From NCBI RefSeq assembly GCF_900128995.1, contig NZ_FQUE01000001.1, positions 930,001-994,000 of the forward strand: a DNA stretch of 64,000 nucleotides, given 5' to 3'. Source of the DNA: Loktanella atrilutea. Lineage in GTDB: Bacteria; Pseudomonadota; Alphaproteobacteria; Rhodobacterales; Rhodobacteraceae. Both the position numbers and the translations under genes were made by a program. The notes below the pieces were generated by a model that was not told where the DNA came from, did no database searches, and saw only the letters and a program-made list of their open reading frames with translations. Shown in pieces: positions 18,401 through 27,075 of the stretch. How positions within the stretch are numbered: position 1 is the stretch's first letter; each line of letters begins with the position of its first letter.

Positions 18401-19594
18401 GTGTTCTGGATCATCTGTATCGTCATGGCACTGGGCATCGCCCTTCTGCTGGCCGCGCCCCTGCTGCGTCCGGCGCCAGCGCCCGTCGCGCATCCGCAGA
18501 TCGCACTCTACAAGGGCCAGCTGGAGGAGGTCGACCGCGACGTCGCCCGCGGGGTGCTGAACCCGGCGGAGGCGGACCGCGCCCGTGCCGAGATCTCGCG
18601 CCGGTTGCTGAGCGTCAGCCGCACGGAACAGGCCAGCGGCACCGCGCCCGCATGGGCCAGCCGGGCCGTGGCCGGGGTGATCGCCGTGGTGCTGCTGGGT
18701 CTGGGGGCACTGACCTACCTCGACCTCGGTGCGCCGGGAGAGCCGGACCAGCCCATCGCCGCCCGTCTGGCACAGGCCGAGGAGATGCGCGCCAACCGCC
18801 CCGATCAGGCCGCGCTGCAGGCGGCGGCCCCCGCCCCTCCGCCCGTCGATGCGCCGCAGGATTACCTCGACCAGATCGCACAACTGCGGGCCGTGGTGCC
18901 GACACGGCCAGACGATCTGGAAGGCTGGACGCTGCTGTCGTTCCACGAGACGCGGCTCGGCAACTATGCCGCGGCACTGACCGCGCAGGACCGCGTCGTC
19001 GCGCTGAAGGGCGACGCGGCGACGATGGACGACCTGCAGCGCCAGCTCGACCTGATGGTTGCCGCCGCGAACGGCGTCGTGTCGCCAGAGGCCGAGGCAA
19101 AAGCCCGCGATCTGCTGGCCCGCGACGACGCGAATGTCGCCGGGCGCTACTACATGGGTGCGCTCTACAACCAGACCGGCCGGCCCGATGTCGCCTTCCG
19201 CTTCTGGCGGCCGATCGTGGAAAGCGGGGATGCGTCCTTCCACGCCGATCTGGCCCGCGCGCAGATCGAGGATGCGGCCGCCCGCGCCGGGGTCGAGTAT
19301 CGCCTGCCGGAGGTCAAGGGCCCCGGCATGGCCGAGATGGCCGCTGCACAGGACATGTCGCCGGAAGACCGCGAGGCGATGATCGGCGGCATGGTGGCGC
19401 AACTGGCAGAGCGGCTGGGGTCCCAGGGCGGGCCGGCGTCGGACTGGGCGCGCCTGATCACCGCCTACGGCGTGCTGGGTGATACGGACAAGGCCGGTAT
19501 GGTCTGGGCCGAGGCGCAGACCACCTTTGCCGATGACAGCGTCGGCATGCAGGTGCTTGAAGCGGCTGCGAAATCCGCAGGCGTCGCCGAATGA
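18401..19594 (+). CDS. ccmI: c-type cytochrome biogenesis protein CcmI
   Basis: I choose the GTG after GGGGGAAG, giving 397 residues that begin with a membrane segment ([16 protein letters not shown]). A short cytoplasmic loop has the CcmI pattern [17 protein letters not shown] and then [16 protein letters not shown] second membrane helix lies near residues 88-107, and the periplasmic C-terminus has TPR-like repeats. CcmI holds apocytochrome c and hands it to the CcmFH haem ligation machinery. The stop overlaps the ruvX start, but no other ccm gene is in the window, so the ccm genes here are not clustered with it. Confidence 0.92.
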   Translation: MFWIICIVMALGIALLLAAPLLRPAPAPVAHPQIALYKGQLEEVDRDVARGVLNPAEADRARAEISRRLLSVSRTEQASGTAPAWASRAVAGVIAVVLLGLGALTYLDLGAPGEPDQPIAARLAQAEEMRANRPDQAALQAAAPAPPPVDAPQDYLDQIAQLRAVVPTRPDDLEGWTLLSFHETRLGNYAAALTAQDRVVALKGDAATMDDLQRQLDLMVAAANGVVSPEAEAKARDLLARDDANVAGRYYMGALYNQTGRPDVAFRFWRPIVESGDASFHADLARAQIEDAAARAGVEYRLPEVKGPGMAEMAAAQDMSPEDREAMIGGMVAQLAERLGSQGGPASDWARLITAYGVLGDTDKAGMVWAEAQTTFADDSVGMQVLEAAAKSAGVAE

Positions 19595-20067
19595 TCCGCG
19601 AAGACGTTGCGTCCTTTCTGACCGAGGTGCCGCCGCTGGGGCCGCTGGCGGGGCTCGACCTTGGGACCGTGACCATCGGCGTCGCCGTGTCCGACGTCTT
19701 GCGCGGGGTGGCCACCCCTATGGAAACCATCAAGCGCAAGAAATTCGGGGTCGATGCCGCCGCCCTGCTGAACTTGTGCGAAAAGCGCCAGATCACCGGG
19801 CTTGTGCTGGGCCTGCCGCTGAACATGGATGGCAGCGAAGGGCCGCGCTGTCAGGCGACGCGCGCCTTTGCCCGTAACCTCGAACGGCTGACGCCGCTGC
19901 CGATCACCTATTGGGACGAGCGTCTGTCCACCGTCGCCGCGACGCGTGCGCTGCTGGAGGCGGATACGTCCCGCAAACGTCGCGCCGAGGTGATCGACCA
20001 CGTCGCCGCCGCCTATATCCTGCAAGGGGCACTCGACCGCATCCGTCACTTGAAGGCCAATCCATGA
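19591..20067 (+). CDS. ruvX: Holliday junction resolvase-like protein RuvX/YqgF
   Basis: The 158-residue protein has the RNase H-like fold of the YqgF family: [15 protein letters not shown] (first acidic residue Asp23), [12 protein letters not shown], and YWDERLST. The C-terminal Asp lies in [10 protein letters not shown]. YqgF trims the 5' end of pre-16S rRNA; a Holliday junction role was also proposed. The ATG overlaps the ccmI stop and the gene's own stop overlaps the next start (both ATGA), so three genes form a tight unit. Confidence 0.93.
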   Translation: MIREDVASFLTEVPPLGPLAGLDLGTVTIGVAVSDVLRGVATPMETIKRKKFGVDAAALLNLCEKRQITGLVLGLPLNMDGSEGPRCQATRAFARNLERLTPLPITYWDERLSTVAATRALLEADTSRKRRAEVIDHVAAAYILQGALDRIRHLKANP

Positions 20068-20309
20068 CCGACAGCACCGACAACGTCTGGAAGCGTGACG
20101 AGATCGACAGCCCCTGCGTGAAGGTCTGCGTGATCCATTCCGAAAGCCGGCTCTGCACCGGCTGCCTGCGCACCATCGACGAGATCGGTGCCTGGTCGCG
20201 GATGACACCGGAGGCACGGCGTGCGGTCATGGCGGAACTGCCCGCGCGGGCCGGCCAGATCACCCGCCGGCGCGGCGGGCGTGCGGCACGGCTGAGCAAG
20301 GACAACTAG
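20064..20309 (+). CDS. DUF1289 domain protein
   Basis: An 81-residue protein with the DUF1289 cysteine pattern, SPCVKVC at residues 16-22 and LCTGCLRT shortly after, followed by the conserved helix [17 protein letters not shown]. The four cysteines probably bind zinc or an iron-sulfur cluster. The C-terminus is basic ([10 protein letters not shown]), which would suit nucleic acid binding. The function is unknown. The ATG is fused to the ruvX stop. The gene converges on the ABC ATPase gene with a 30-bp gap and no clear terminator. Confidence 0.9.
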   Translation: MTDSTDNVWKRDEIDSPCVKVCVIHSESRLCTGCLRTIDEIGAWSRMTPEARRAVMAELPARAGQITRRRGGRAARLSKDN

Positions 20310-20339
20310 AAGCCGGAAGCTCTTGTTTTCGGGATGAAA

Positions 20340-21422
20340 TCAGGCCACGGCCGGAAAAACGAAGCACCGGTCGCGCCGGATCATGATCCAAAGCGGCGTG
20401 CCGGGTTTCGGCAGGAAGACGGAGGGGATCTGGGCCCGCAGAATCGTGCCGTCGTAGTCCATGCGGAACTCGACCAGCGATTCCGATCCCATGAACCGCG
20501 CCCGCTGCACGACACCGCGGGCAGGCGTGCCTTCTATCGGCGTTGGATGCGGCCCGCGCCCGGCGCGGTCGAAGTCGATCTTCAAGTGCTGCGGGCGGAT
20601 GCAGATGTCAACGGCGGTCCCGTCCGGCACGCCGGGGGCGAGGAACTGGCCAAAGGGCGTGTCCGTCAGCGCCCCATGAACAACGCCGCGGATCACGTTG
20701 ATATCACTGAAGAACGCCGCGGCCTGCAGGTCCACCGGCGTGTTATAGATGTTGTAGGGCGCGCCACGCTGCACGATCCGTCCGCCGCGCATCAGCGCGA
20801 TCTCGTCGGCCATGCGCATCGCCTCTCCGGGCTCGTGCGTGACCAGCAGGACGGCGGTGCCCTCGGCCTTCAGCACGTCGAGCGTCTCGTCCCGGATGTC
20901 GTCGCGCAGACGGTCGTCGAGGCCGGAAAACGGCTCGTCCATCAGCATGACCTTTGGGCGCGGTGCAAGGGCGCGGGCAAGGGCCACACGCTGCTGTTCG
21001 CCGCCCGACAGCTCGTGCGGAAAGCGGTCGATATGGCGGCTCATGCCGACCTTGGCCAGCAGATCGACGACCCGCGCCCTTGCGGCTGCGCGATCCAGCT
21101 TCAGGCCGAAGGCGACGTTCTGGGCGACACTCAGGTGCGGAAACAGGGCGAAGTCCTGAAACATCAGGCCGATTGAGCGCTGTTCCGGCGGCACGCTGCG
21201 CCCGTCCTGCCACAGCGTCCGGCCATCCACGTCGATCCGGCCCGCATCCGGGTCCTCGACCCCCGCGATCATGCGCAGGGTCGTGGACTTGCCGCAGCCC
21301 GAGGGGCCAAGCAGGCAGGTCACCTGCCCCGGCATTACCGACAGGCTGACGTCATCGACGACCTGATGGTCGCCCAACCGCTTGGCCAGACCGGAGATTT
21401 CGAGGCGCGGGATCGCGGGCAT
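20340..21422 (-). CDS. Orphan ABC transporter ATP-binding protein (FbpC/PotA type)
   Basis: The 360-residue ATPase has Walker A GPSGCGKST (39-47), signature LSGGEQQR, Walker B VMLMDEPFSGLD and switch His in VTHEPGEA. A TOBE-like C-terminal domain (IRPQHLKID) follows, as in ferric iron, polyamine and sulfate importers. The sequence is closest in style to FbpC-like iron importers. No permease or binding protein gene is adjacent, so its partners must be elsewhere, or it energises a system encoded in trans. It stands between convergent DUF1289 and the SDR gene. Confidence 0.85.
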   Translation of the reverse strand: MPAIPRLEISGLAKRLGDHQVVDDVSLSVMPGQVTCLLGPSGCGKSTTLRMIAGVEDPDAGRIDVDGRTLWQDGRSVPPEQRSIGLMFQDFALFPHLSVAQNVAFGLKLDRAAARARVVDLLAKVGMSRHIDRFPHELSGGEQQRVALARALAPRPKVMLMDEPFSGLDDRLRDDIRDETLDVLKAEGTAVLLVTHEPGEAMRMADEIALMRGGRIVQRGAPYNIYNTPVDLQAAAFFSDINVIRGVVHGALTDTPFGQFLAPGVPDGTAVDICIRPQHLKIDFDRAGRGPHPTPIEGTPARGVVQRARFMGSESLVEFRMDYDGTILRAQIPSVFLPKPGTPLWIMIRRDRCFVFPAVA

Positions 21423-21487
21423 GGATTACTCTATCAAAACGCTCGGGCTTCGACCTAGCAACACCCGCCCGCGATCACAAGGCGCCG

Positions 21488-22267
21488 TCAAAGCGTCGCG
21501 TTGATCGCGCCGCCGTCCAGCAGGATGTTCTGACCCACAATGAAGGCCGCCCTCTCGGAACAGAGGAAGGCGCACATGGCGCCGAAATCCGCCGCCTCGC
21601 CGTAGCGGCGGGCGGGGATCGTGGCGATCCGCTGCGCCTTGGCATCCTCTACAGAGATGTTCTGTGCCCGCGCCACGTTGCCGTCCAGCGAGTCTGCCCG
21701 GTCGGTGGCATGGATGCCGGGCAACAGGTTATTGATCGTGACACCGTGCGGCGCCACCTGCCGCGACGTGCCCGCGACATAGCCGGTCAGGCCGGCACGG
21801 GCGCTGTTCGACAGGCCCAGCTGCGCGATCGGCGCCTTGACGGAGCCCGAAGTGATATTGACCACCCGGCCCCAGCCGCGGTCGATCATGCCGGGCAGCA
21901 GCGCCGTCATCAGCGCGATCGGCGCCAGCATGTTGGCATCCAGCGCCTTGATGAAATCCGCCCGGTCCCAGTCCGACCACACGCCCGGCGGCGGGCCGCC
22001 GGCGTTGTTCACGAGGATGTCGATCTGCCCGGCCGCGTCCAGCAGGCGCGCCCGGTCGTCTGCATCGGCCACGTCGGCGGCGACGGTCGTGACCGTCACG
22101 CCATGGGCGGTGCGGATTTCGTCTGCCGTCCGCTCCAGCGCCTCGGCGCCGCGGGCGTTCAGCACGATGTCGACACCGGCCTCTGCCAGTGCCATGGCGC
22201 AGCCGCGGCCCAGTCCTTTTGATCCTGCGCAGACCAGCGCCCTGCGTCCCTTGATCCCCAGATCCAT
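21488..22267 (-). CDS. SDR-family oxidoreductase lacking the canonical Tyr-Lys pair
   Basis: The 259-residue protein has an SDR Rossmann fold: a glycine-rich loop GSKGLGRG (15-22), DVAD near 65-68, and NNAG at 87-90. Ser140 of ITSG is present, but the place where Tyr-x3-Lys should be reads SNSARAGL, so Ser153 and Arg157 stand where Tyr and Lys are expected. This resembles the beta-ketoacyl-reductase-like SDR subgroup with an altered active site. Its reaction is unknown. The ATG follows AAGGAGGAC, a strong ribosome site. Confidence 0.85.
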   Translation of the reverse strand: MDLGIKGRRALVCAGSKGLGRGCAMALAEAGVDIVLNARGAEALERTADEIRTAHGVTVTTVAADVADADDRARLLDAAGQIDILVNNAGGPPPGVWSDWDRADFIKALDANMLAPIALMTALLPGMIDRGWGRVVNITSGSVKAPIAQLGLSNSARAGLTGYVAGTSRQVAPHGVTINNLLPGIHATDRADSLDGNVARAQNISVEDAKAQRIATIPARRYGEAADFGAMCAFLCSERAAFIVGQNILLDGGAINATL

Positions 22268-22405
22268 GATTGTCCTCCTTCAGATGTGACGGCTGCTGCC
22301 TCTTGACGATTGACGACGTGTTAACCCTACTAGGTCATGGATTGACAAGGTCCGAACCGTGCAGCAAGCGAGTGACACCGTCGTCCTCGCTCATAAAGGA
22401 ACACG

Positions 22406-23407
22406 ATGCCGCCGCGCGCCCCTAAAAGCCAGAGCGTGCATGTCCTGCCCGCGGATGCCTTGCGGGTCACCGACGGCGTGGCCTTTGGCGAGCCTATGAC
22501 TTTTGCCGACGAGCTTGTGCTGGACGATGTCTACGAGCTGACAGCGCCCACACGGCCACTGGTGCTTGCGCTGGAACCGCAGGCCGATGCGGGGCAATTC
22601 CGGGTGGCGCCCGGCGGGCAGACAGGGATGCCGGGCAGCGACGTCTTTCTTGACTGCTGCATCACGCTGATGGCGATCGACGGCAAGACCTACGAGGCCC
22701 TGATCCTGGTCGAGGTCGTCTCCGGCGGGGTCGAGGGGGTGCACCTGCTGCCGCTGGCCAACCTTGCGCCCAACCAGCCCTACCGCCTTGTCGGCGTCGA
22801 CCGGCAGATCGCCACGATCCGCTTTGCCGAAATGGCGAGCGTGTCGTTCACCCGGGGCACCCGGATCACCATGGCGTCCGGTGCGCAGGTCGCCATCGAG
22901 GATGTGCGCGTGGGCGACCGGGTGCTGACCCGCGACGACGGTCCGCAGGTCGTGCGCTGGGTCGGCCACACGACCTTGAGGGCCGTGGGCGATTTCGCTC
23001 CGGTCGTCATTGCAAAAGGGGCGCTGCACAACGCCAACGACCTGATACTCAGCCCGGATCACAGGCTCTTTGTCTACCAGCGGCAGGACCGTCTGGGCGC
23101 GGGCCGGCACGAGGTGCTGGTCAAGGTGCGCCATCTGATCAACGGCGACACCGTCTATCAGCAGGACGGCGGCTTCGTCGACTATTTCCAGCTGCTGTTC
23201 GATCAGCATCAGATCATCTATGCCGAGGGGATCGCCGCGGAATCGCTGCTGATCGACCCGCGCACCCGGTCCGCGCTGCCCGACCATCTGGACGAAAGCG
23301 TGCGCCGGGGTCACGGCCACCGCCACCACCTCGATTACGAGGTGCGCGAATCACTGCTCAGCATCGGTGATGCGGTCGCCCTGCTGCGCCGCGCCTCTTC
23401 AAACTGA
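22406..23407 (+). CDS. Hint-domain protein without the expected N-terminal cysteine
   Basis: The ATG follows AAAGGAACAC. Residues 1-140 are a beta-rich leader. A Hint (hedgehog/intein) domain follows from about residue 147: SFTRGTRITMASG, then EDVRVGDRVLTRDDGPQVVRWVG and LSPDHRLFVYQ, the last holding the block B-like His. Typical Rhodobacteraceae Hint proteins begin this block with CF; here it is Ser147-Phe148. If autoprocessing occurs, it would have to use a serine. The C-terminus is His-rich (GHGHRHHLD). The physiological role of such proteins is not established. The stop lies 7 bp from the convergent lipoprotein gene. Confidence 0.85.
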   Translation: MPPRAPKSQSVHVLPADALRVTDGVAFGEPMTFADELVLDDVYELTAPTRPLVLALEPQADAGQFRVAPGGQTGMPGSDVFLDCCITLMAIDGKTYEALILVEVVSGGVEGVHLLPLANLAPNQPYRLVGVDRQIATIRFAEMASVSFTRGTRITMASGAQVAIEDVRVGDRVLTRDDGPQVVRWVGHTTLRAVGDFAPVVIAKGALHNANDLILSPDHRLFVYQRQDRLGAGRHEVLVKVRHLINGDTVYQQDGGFVDYFQLLFDQHQIIYAEGIAAESLLIDPRTRSALPDHLDESVRRGHGHRHHLDYEVRESLLSIGDAVALLRRASSN

Positions 23408-23414
23408 CCTCTGG

Positions 23415-23990
23415 TCAGTCGGCGCGGCGGGTGCCCGCAAAGCTGCCGTCGAACACGTCGAGACCCTCTGGCCCCGTCACGTCGCCAAACAGAAGGCCGC
23501 TGACCGCCGTCTGCCCGGTGCCTAGAAACTCCCCCTCGATCGACGCATCGATCCGGTAGGGTGTCGTGCCCTGCCGCAACGTGCCATCGACATCGCCGTC
23601 GAAGCTGTAGGCGGCCGTGGGGTCGGTGTCGCGATAGATGTTGCCCTTGGTGATGGCGAGCGTGCCGTCGAGCGGGATTGCATCACGGGCCTCGAACCCC
23701 GAGGCCTCGCCCCTGATCTGGTCGAAGGCGGCGGCGAAGTTCACGTCGAGCCGCAGGTCGCCCAAATGCTCGACCCGCGCGCCATCCGGCCCCGTCGGCA
23801 GCCGCGCCCGCATGTAGCCGTTGTATTCCGCCCGCCCGCTGACCGGCAAAAGGGTCGGATCGCTGACCGGAAGGCCATTCAGGCCATCGTCGATATTCGC
23901 GGGCGTCAGCCCGGCAGGGCTGCCGGTGCCACCACCCCCGCCGCATCCGGCAAGAAGCGTCAGTGACAGGATCAGACCGCTGGCGCGCAT
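23415..23990 (-). CDS. Secreted lipoprotein with transferrin-binding-protein-like beta barrel
   Basis: The ATG after GGAGGTTCCC gives 191 residues with a lipoprotein signal ending LLAGC (Cys16) and a poly-Gly stretch. The mature part holds VSGRAEYNGYM, LDVNFAAAFDQIRGE and VSGLLFGDVTGPEGLDVFDGSF, a beta-strand pattern like the C-lobe barrels of TbpB/HphA-type surface lipoproteins. The downstream gene order (24072-24737 precedes it on the same strand) and shared VSGRA-Y-GY motif show that the two are related. A haem or iron-binding role is possible, not shown. Confidence 0.75.
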   Translation of the reverse strand: MRASGLILSLTLLAGCGGGGGTGSPAGLTPANIDDGLNGLPVSDPTLLPVSGRAEYNGYMRARLPTGPDGARVEHLGDLRLDVNFAAAFDQIRGEASGFEARDAIPLDGTLAITKGNIYRDTDPTAAYSFDGDVDGTLRQGTTPYRIDASIEGEFLGTGQTAVSGLLFGDVTGPEGLDVFDGSFAGTRRAD

Positions 23991-24071
23991 GGGAACCTCC
24001 GTTTGGACGTCCCCAGACTCGCAATACACAGTTAATTTCGGGTAAAGAAATGTCCCGATGCGCCGCGTCCG

Positions 24072-24737
24072 TCAGCGAGACGTCCTGCCCAGCACGCCGT
24101 CCAATGCAAAGGTGCCCGGTCGGCCATTGGCATTGATCGCGCCGCGCATCGGCAGGCCGATGTACTGGGCCGAGTTGCCCTTGAACCCGCCGGCGCGTCC
24201 CTGATTGTCGGTGATCGTGCCGTCGACACCGATGGTTCCGCCGTTGATCGTGCCGTTCACGTCGCCAAGGATCGTGACCTGAGAGCGATTGATCGACCGG
24301 TTCAGTGTGCCGTCGATGTTCAGGTTGCCGGCGATCTGGTTGCCGCTGGACGTGACGAAGTTGCCGACGGTGCCGCCGACGCGCTGGGATCCGAAATCGA
24401 CGCCAAGCTCCGTCAGGCCGTTCAGGCCGACGGGCTGACCGCTGTTCAGGTTGGCGGCCTGCATGTTGCCTGACACGTAGCCCAGATAGTTGGCTCGCCC
24501 GCTGACCGGGACCGCGGCCTTCGTCGTGACGCCTGCGGCGTTGTATCCCGGCGCCAGCCTTTCGCCGACGGTCTGGATCTCGCGCAGCGACAGGCGTCCC
24601 GCCCCGCCGGAGGACAGCAGGTTGTCGCCGGGATAGGCGTTGCCGCCGGGTGCCGGTAGCGGCACCGTCGTGCCGCCGCAGGCCGCAAGGGCGCCGAGCG
24701 CGAGGGCCAGAAGGCTGTTTCGGGTGATCGAGATCAT
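24072..24737 (-). CDS. Secreted lipoprotein related to the neighbouring gene, TbpB-like barrel
   Basis: A 221-residue protein with lipobox LAAC (Cys20). It shares with its neighbour the block VSGRANYLGYVSGNM and the order of strands that follows (VDFGSQRVGGTVGNF, then LNIDGTLNRSINRS and FALDGVLG). Glycine/asparagine-rich strands alternate with hydrophobic residues, as expected for a small outer-surface barrel. The gap to its neighbour is 81 bp, and both probably share the promoter region upstream of 24737, which contains a palindrome at 24783-24797. The ligand is unknown. Confidence 0.75.
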   Translation of the reverse strand: MISITRNSLLALALGALAACGGTTVPLPAPGGNAYPGDNLLSSGGAGRLSLREIQTVGERLAPGYNAAGVTTKAAVPVSGRANYLGYVSGNMQAANLNSGQPVGLNGLTELGVDFGSQRVGGTVGNFVTSSGNQIAGNLNIDGTLNRSINRSQVTILGDVNGTINGGTIGVDGTITDNQGRAGGFKGNSAQYIGLPMRGAINANGRPGTFALDGVLGRTSR

Positions 24738-24782
24738 GGCAGGATCCTTTCAATGAGAGTCGGCCACGGCATGGTGCGGCGG

Positions 24783-24797
24783 TCTGATGTAATCAGA
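24783..24797. promoter_or_regulatory. Palindromic element TCTGAT-N3-ATCAGA
   Basis: A perfect 6-bp inverted repeat with a 3-bp spacer, 46 bp upstream of the lipoprotein start (minus strand) and 143 bp upstream of prfC. It is a candidate operator; no regulator is assigned. Confidence 0.35.
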
Positions 24798-24939
24798 TGA
24801 TCTGGCCGCATCGCTAGGCAAGCGCACTGGCGGTGTTATAGGATAGCAAGCGCGTTATCGGCTGTTGTGGCACGGTCCTTATGCCCCGGTCGCTGCAGTC
24901 CGCATTGCCCTTGTCACGGCGCCGCGCTAAGGCAGGGCC

Positions 24940-26535
24940 ATGACAAATCGCCCCCAACTGCCCCCCGAGATCGCCCGCCGCCGGACCTTTGCGATCATCT
25001 CGCACCCGGACGCCGGCAAGACGACGCTGACGGAAAAGTTCCTGCTGTATGGCGGCGCGATCCAGATGGCCGGACAGGTCCGCGCCAAGGGCGAGGCGCG
25101 GCGCACGCGGTCGGACTTCATGCAGATGGAAAAGGACCGGGGCATCTCGGTCTCGGCCTCGGCCATGTCGTTCGACTTCGACGGATACCGGTTCAATCTG
25201 GTGGACACGCCCGGCCACTCGGATTTCTCCGAGGACACCTACCGCACGCTGACGGCGGTCGATGCCGCAGTGATGGTGATCGACGGGGCGAAGGGCGTGG
25301 AATCCCAGACGCAGAAGCTGTTCGAAGTCTGCCGCCTGCGCGATCTGCCGATCCTGACCTTCTGCAACAAGATGGACCGGGAAAGCCGCGACACCTTCGA
25401 GATCATCGACGAGATCCAGGAGAACCTGGCGATCGACGTGACCCCGGCGTCATGGCCCATCGGCAAGGGGCGCGACTTCATCGGCACCTACGATATCCTG
25501 AACGACAGGCTGGACCTGATGGACCGCGCCGACCGCAACAAGGTGGCGCAGTCGGTGCGGATCAGCGGGCTAAGCGATCCCAAGCTGCGAGAGCACATCC
25601 CCGCCGACCTGCTGGGCACCTTCCTCGAGGAAATCGAGATGGCGCAGGAGCTGATGCCGAAGCTCGACCACGACGCGATGCTGGCGGGCACCATGACGCC
25701 GATCTGGTTTGGGTCTGCGATCAACTCTTTCGGGGTGAAGGAATTGATGGACGGCATCGGCAACTTCGGCCCGGAACCGCAGGTGCAGAAGGCCGAACCG
25801 CGCCAGATCGCGCCGGAGGAGGAGACCGTCACCGGCTTCGTCTTCAAGGTGCAGGCCAACATGGACCCCAAGCACCGCGACCGTGTGGCCTTCGTCCGCA
25901 TGGCATCCGGGCATTTCGAGCGGGGGATGAAGCTGACGCACGTCCGGTCGAAGAAGCAGATGGCCGTGACCAACCCGGTTATGTTCCTTGCCGCTGACCG
26001 GGAGCTGGCCGAGGAAGCCTGGGCCGGCGACATCATCGGCATCCCGAACCACGGGCAGCTGCGCATCGGCGATACGCTGACGGAGGGCGAGAACCTGAAG
26101 GTCACCGGCATCCCGTCCTTCGCGCCGGAATTACTGCAGACTGCCCGCGCGGGCGATCCGATGAAGGCCAAGCATCTTGAAAAGGCGCTGATGCAGTTCG
26201 CCGAGGAAGGTGCCGCCAAGGTTTTCAAGCCGACCTTCGGGTCGGGTTTCATCGTGGGCGTCGTGGGTGCCCTGCAGTTCGAGGTGCTCGCCAGCCGGAT
26301 CGAGATGGAATACGGCCTGCCGGTGCGCTTCGAAGGGTCGCAGTTCACCTCTGCCCGGTGGGTGCACGGCAAGAAGGAGGCGGTGGACAAGTTCGCCGCC
26401 GCTAACAAGCAGCACATCGCGCTGGACAACGACGGGGACACGGTCTTTCTGACCCGCCTGCAGTGGGACATCGACCGGGTGGGCCGCGATTATCCGGACA
26501 TCACCCTGTCGGCGACCAAGGAAATGATGGTCTGA
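24940..26535 (+). CDS. prfC: Peptide chain release factor 3
   Basis: A 531-residue translational GTPase that recycles RF1/RF2 from ribosomes after release. G1 is SHPDAGKTTLTEK (Gly24-Thr29 region), G3 is VDTPGHSDFSEDT, G4 is NKMD. The Glu-rich RF3 segment LTAVDAAVMVIDGAKGVE and the C-terminal VVGALQFEVL are present, and length is close to E. coli RF3. The gene is monocistronic in appearance, with a possible leaderless-distance promoter in the 202-bp divergent gap to the lipoprotein gene. Confidence 0.97.
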   Translation: MTNRPQLPPEIARRRTFAIISHPDAGKTTLTEKFLLYGGAIQMAGQVRAKGEARRTRSDFMQMEKDRGISVSASAMSFDFDGYRFNLVDTPGHSDFSEDTYRTLTAVDAAVMVIDGAKGVESQTQKLFEVCRLRDLPILTFCNKMDRESRDTFEIIDEIQENLAIDVTPASWPIGKGRDFIGTYDILNDRLDLMDRADRNKVAQSVRISGLSDPKLREHIPADLLGTFLEEIEMAQELMPKLDHDAMLAGTMTPIWFGSAINSFGVKELMDGIGNFGPEPQVQKAEPRQIAPEEETVTGFVFKVQANMDPKHRDRVAFVRMASGHFERGMKLTHVRSKKQMAVTNPVMFLAADRELAEEAWAGDIIGIPNHGQLRIGDTLTEGENLKVTGIPSFAPELLQTARAGDPMKAKHLEKALMQFAEEGAAKVFKPTFGSGFIVGVVGALQFEVLASRIEMEYGLPVRFEGSQFTSARWVHGKKEAVDKFAAANKQHIALDNDGDTVFLTRLQWDIDRVGRDYPDITLSATKEMMV

Positions 26536-26574
26536 TCTCCATCTTCCGTTAAGCGAACTGGAGTACGATCGGCC

Positions 26575-27066
26575 ATGCGCTGGATCGTCCTTTTGCTGAG
26601 TGTCTGCCTGACCGCCTGCATCCCCGTCGGGGAGGAGGTTTTGCAGACCTACGACGCATGGTTGGGAACGACGTCGTTCACGACACAGGAACGGGAAATC
26701 TTTCGCGGCGACGACGGCAAGGGCCTGATGACGGCGCGTCCGGTCATCGTCACGGGGCCGCAGGGGCGCGCCTATGGGGTCCTGACGAACGTACGGCGCC
26801 GCGACACGAACGGGCCCGTTGTCGACCGCATGACATCCGGCAACGTCATACTGGACTATGTGCCGCACGACCGGCTGTTCACTCATTGCATCGACGGGTG
26901 CCAGCGGGCGGAGGTCGGTGCAATCACCCTGAACGCGCGCGCCTTTCGTCTGGCCGCGGTGACCGGTCTGCCGCTGCGGGTCTGGGGCCGGCGCGGCTGG
27001 TACGAGGGGACGGTGCCGGCAGAAGCCTTCGCACGGGTGCTGGCCATGGTCGAACGCCCGCCTTAG
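26575..27066 (+). CDS. Hypothetical lipoprotein
   Basis: A 163-residue protein with a lipoprotein signal (MRWIVLLLSV) and lipobox LTAC with Cys15. The mature region contains one CIDGC motif, which could form a disulfide, and ends with YEGTVPAEAFARVLAM. I do not recognise a family. It starts 39 bp after prfC on the same strand, and its stop is 9 bp before the next gene, so it is part of a short run of co-directional genes. Confidence 0.75.
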   Translation: MRWIVLLLSVCLTACIPVGEEVLQTYDAWLGTTSFTTQEREIFRGDDGKGLMTARPVIVTGPQGRAYGVLTNVRRRDTNGPVVDRMTSGNVILDYVPHDRLFTHCIDGCQRAEVGAITLNARAFRLAAVTGLPLRVWGRRGWYEGTVPAEAFARVLAMVERPP

Positions 27067-27075
27067 GCTGGAACC

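Noticed and set aside
23415-23990. Considered as a porin
   Set aside because: It has a lipoprotein signal and is too small; the strand pattern fits a small surface barrel better.
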